The position numbers were made by a program, and so were the translations under genes. Positions 63,755 through 64,000 of a stretch of DNA of 64,000 bases are shown here, piece by piece (the stretch's first letter is position 1; the number at the start of each line of letters is the position of its first letter). Source of the DNA: Gari tellinella (taxonomy: Eukaryota > Mollusca > Bivalvia > Cardiida > Psammobiidae); assembly GCA_922989275.2 (NCBI GenBank), contig OV277858.1, positions 99,868,794 through 99,932,793 on the forward strand. The letters are read 5' to 3'. The notes beneath the pieces are model-generated. The model searched no databases. It saw only the letters and a list, made by a program, of their open reading frames with translations, and had not been told where the DNA came from.

Positions 63755-64000
63755 TACAGTGGAGAATGTGTTATTCTTTCCCAATAAACGCGTTTACGCT
63801 AAAACTATTATTTGCAGTGCAAACAGTTTGGAGCCAGATCAGACGCCGGGTAACCCGGCGTCTGATCAGGCTCCAAACTGTTTGCCACCAAGATAAACAT
63901 GAATTATCAGAATTGTCCAAAACGTTGTACTTTTCTACGTTTTAGTGCTTTGCGTTTGCGTACGTTTGCGTTTAAACGGGAAAGAATAACACATTCTCCA
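63755..64000 (-). mobile_element. Family A MITE, cut by the window edge
   Basis: TA-CAGTGGAGAATGTG, class I hairpin at about 63821-63887 with perfect centre. The right end (TAACACATTCTCCA) reaches base 64000, so the last few bases lie outside. Confidence 0.93.

Noticed and set aside
2419..63887. The many evenly built hairpins as a CRISPR-like array or as host microRNA genes.
   Set aside because: The repeats are dispersed, not regularly spaced, lie within MITEs and come from an animal-type genome. The hairpins could be processed into small RNAs, but nothing in the sequence shows this.

Overview
This window reads as AT-rich animal intergenic DNA, most probably from a mollusc and perhaps a bivalve. 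The reasons are tRNA-headed SINEs with a mollusc-like central domain, frequent ACATGTAC words, a decayed CR1/L2-like LINE and very dense short inverted-repeat transposons. The organism is inferred, not shown. I found no intact host gene, exon chain or functional RNA gene. The short open frames mostly restate repeat consensus sequences.

The main content is a thicket of MITEs with strong hairpins at their centres. One shell type has TA target duplications and CAGT...ACTG ends, as in pogo/Tigger-like Tc1-mariner elements. I call its families A (ends CAGTGGAGAA), E (CAGTGCTCCCTC), F (CAGTAAAACCTCTC), G and H. The other shell type has TTAA ends followed by CCC...GGG, as in piggyBac-like elements (families B, C and D). 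Two hairpin classes cut across these shells. Class I (arms AAACAGTTTGGA..CTGATCAGACGCC) is in A, B, E and, as a variant, C. Class II (arms GCTTAAAGCAGG..GAAAGTAAAGCAGAA) is in D and F. About fifty class I hairpins are visible by eye.

Layout. 1-900: diverged tandem repeat with an internal inversion. 2.3-10 kb: A, C, E and F copies, two tRNA-like SINE heads and a 1.4 kb inverted-repeat element. 10.5-11.5 kb: two D copies and a near-perfect palindrome. 12.06-14.61 kb: an internally deleted LINE (ORF1 and endonuclease remains) cut by an A copy. 15.5-16.4 kb: a TTAA-flanked element inside a B copy. 18-20.8 kb: clustered A copies and a full E copy. 21.06-22.10 kb: a foldback element with a perfect 8-bp target duplication. 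23-29.4 kb: more A, B, C and E copies. 30.09-36.15 kb: three elements nested in one another; the innermost is 5.66 kb and carries the decayed gene of a transposon-associated family with an XPG/FEN-like (PIN-fold) motif pattern. 36.5 kb: a tRNA-headed SINE. 37.65-39.21 kb: a 1.56 kb element with family A ends. 39.7-41.8 kb: three direct repeats of 0.7-0.8 kb. 42-60 kb: MITEs of all families with frequent nesting, two large inverted-repeat elements and a SINE. 61.4-62.3 kb: an inverted-repeat element holding two tRNA-like sequences. The window ends inside an A copy.

Nothing here works together as a pathway. The logic is transposons inserting into transposons. Several insertions allow the empty site to be read, which fixes boundaries and target duplications directly.
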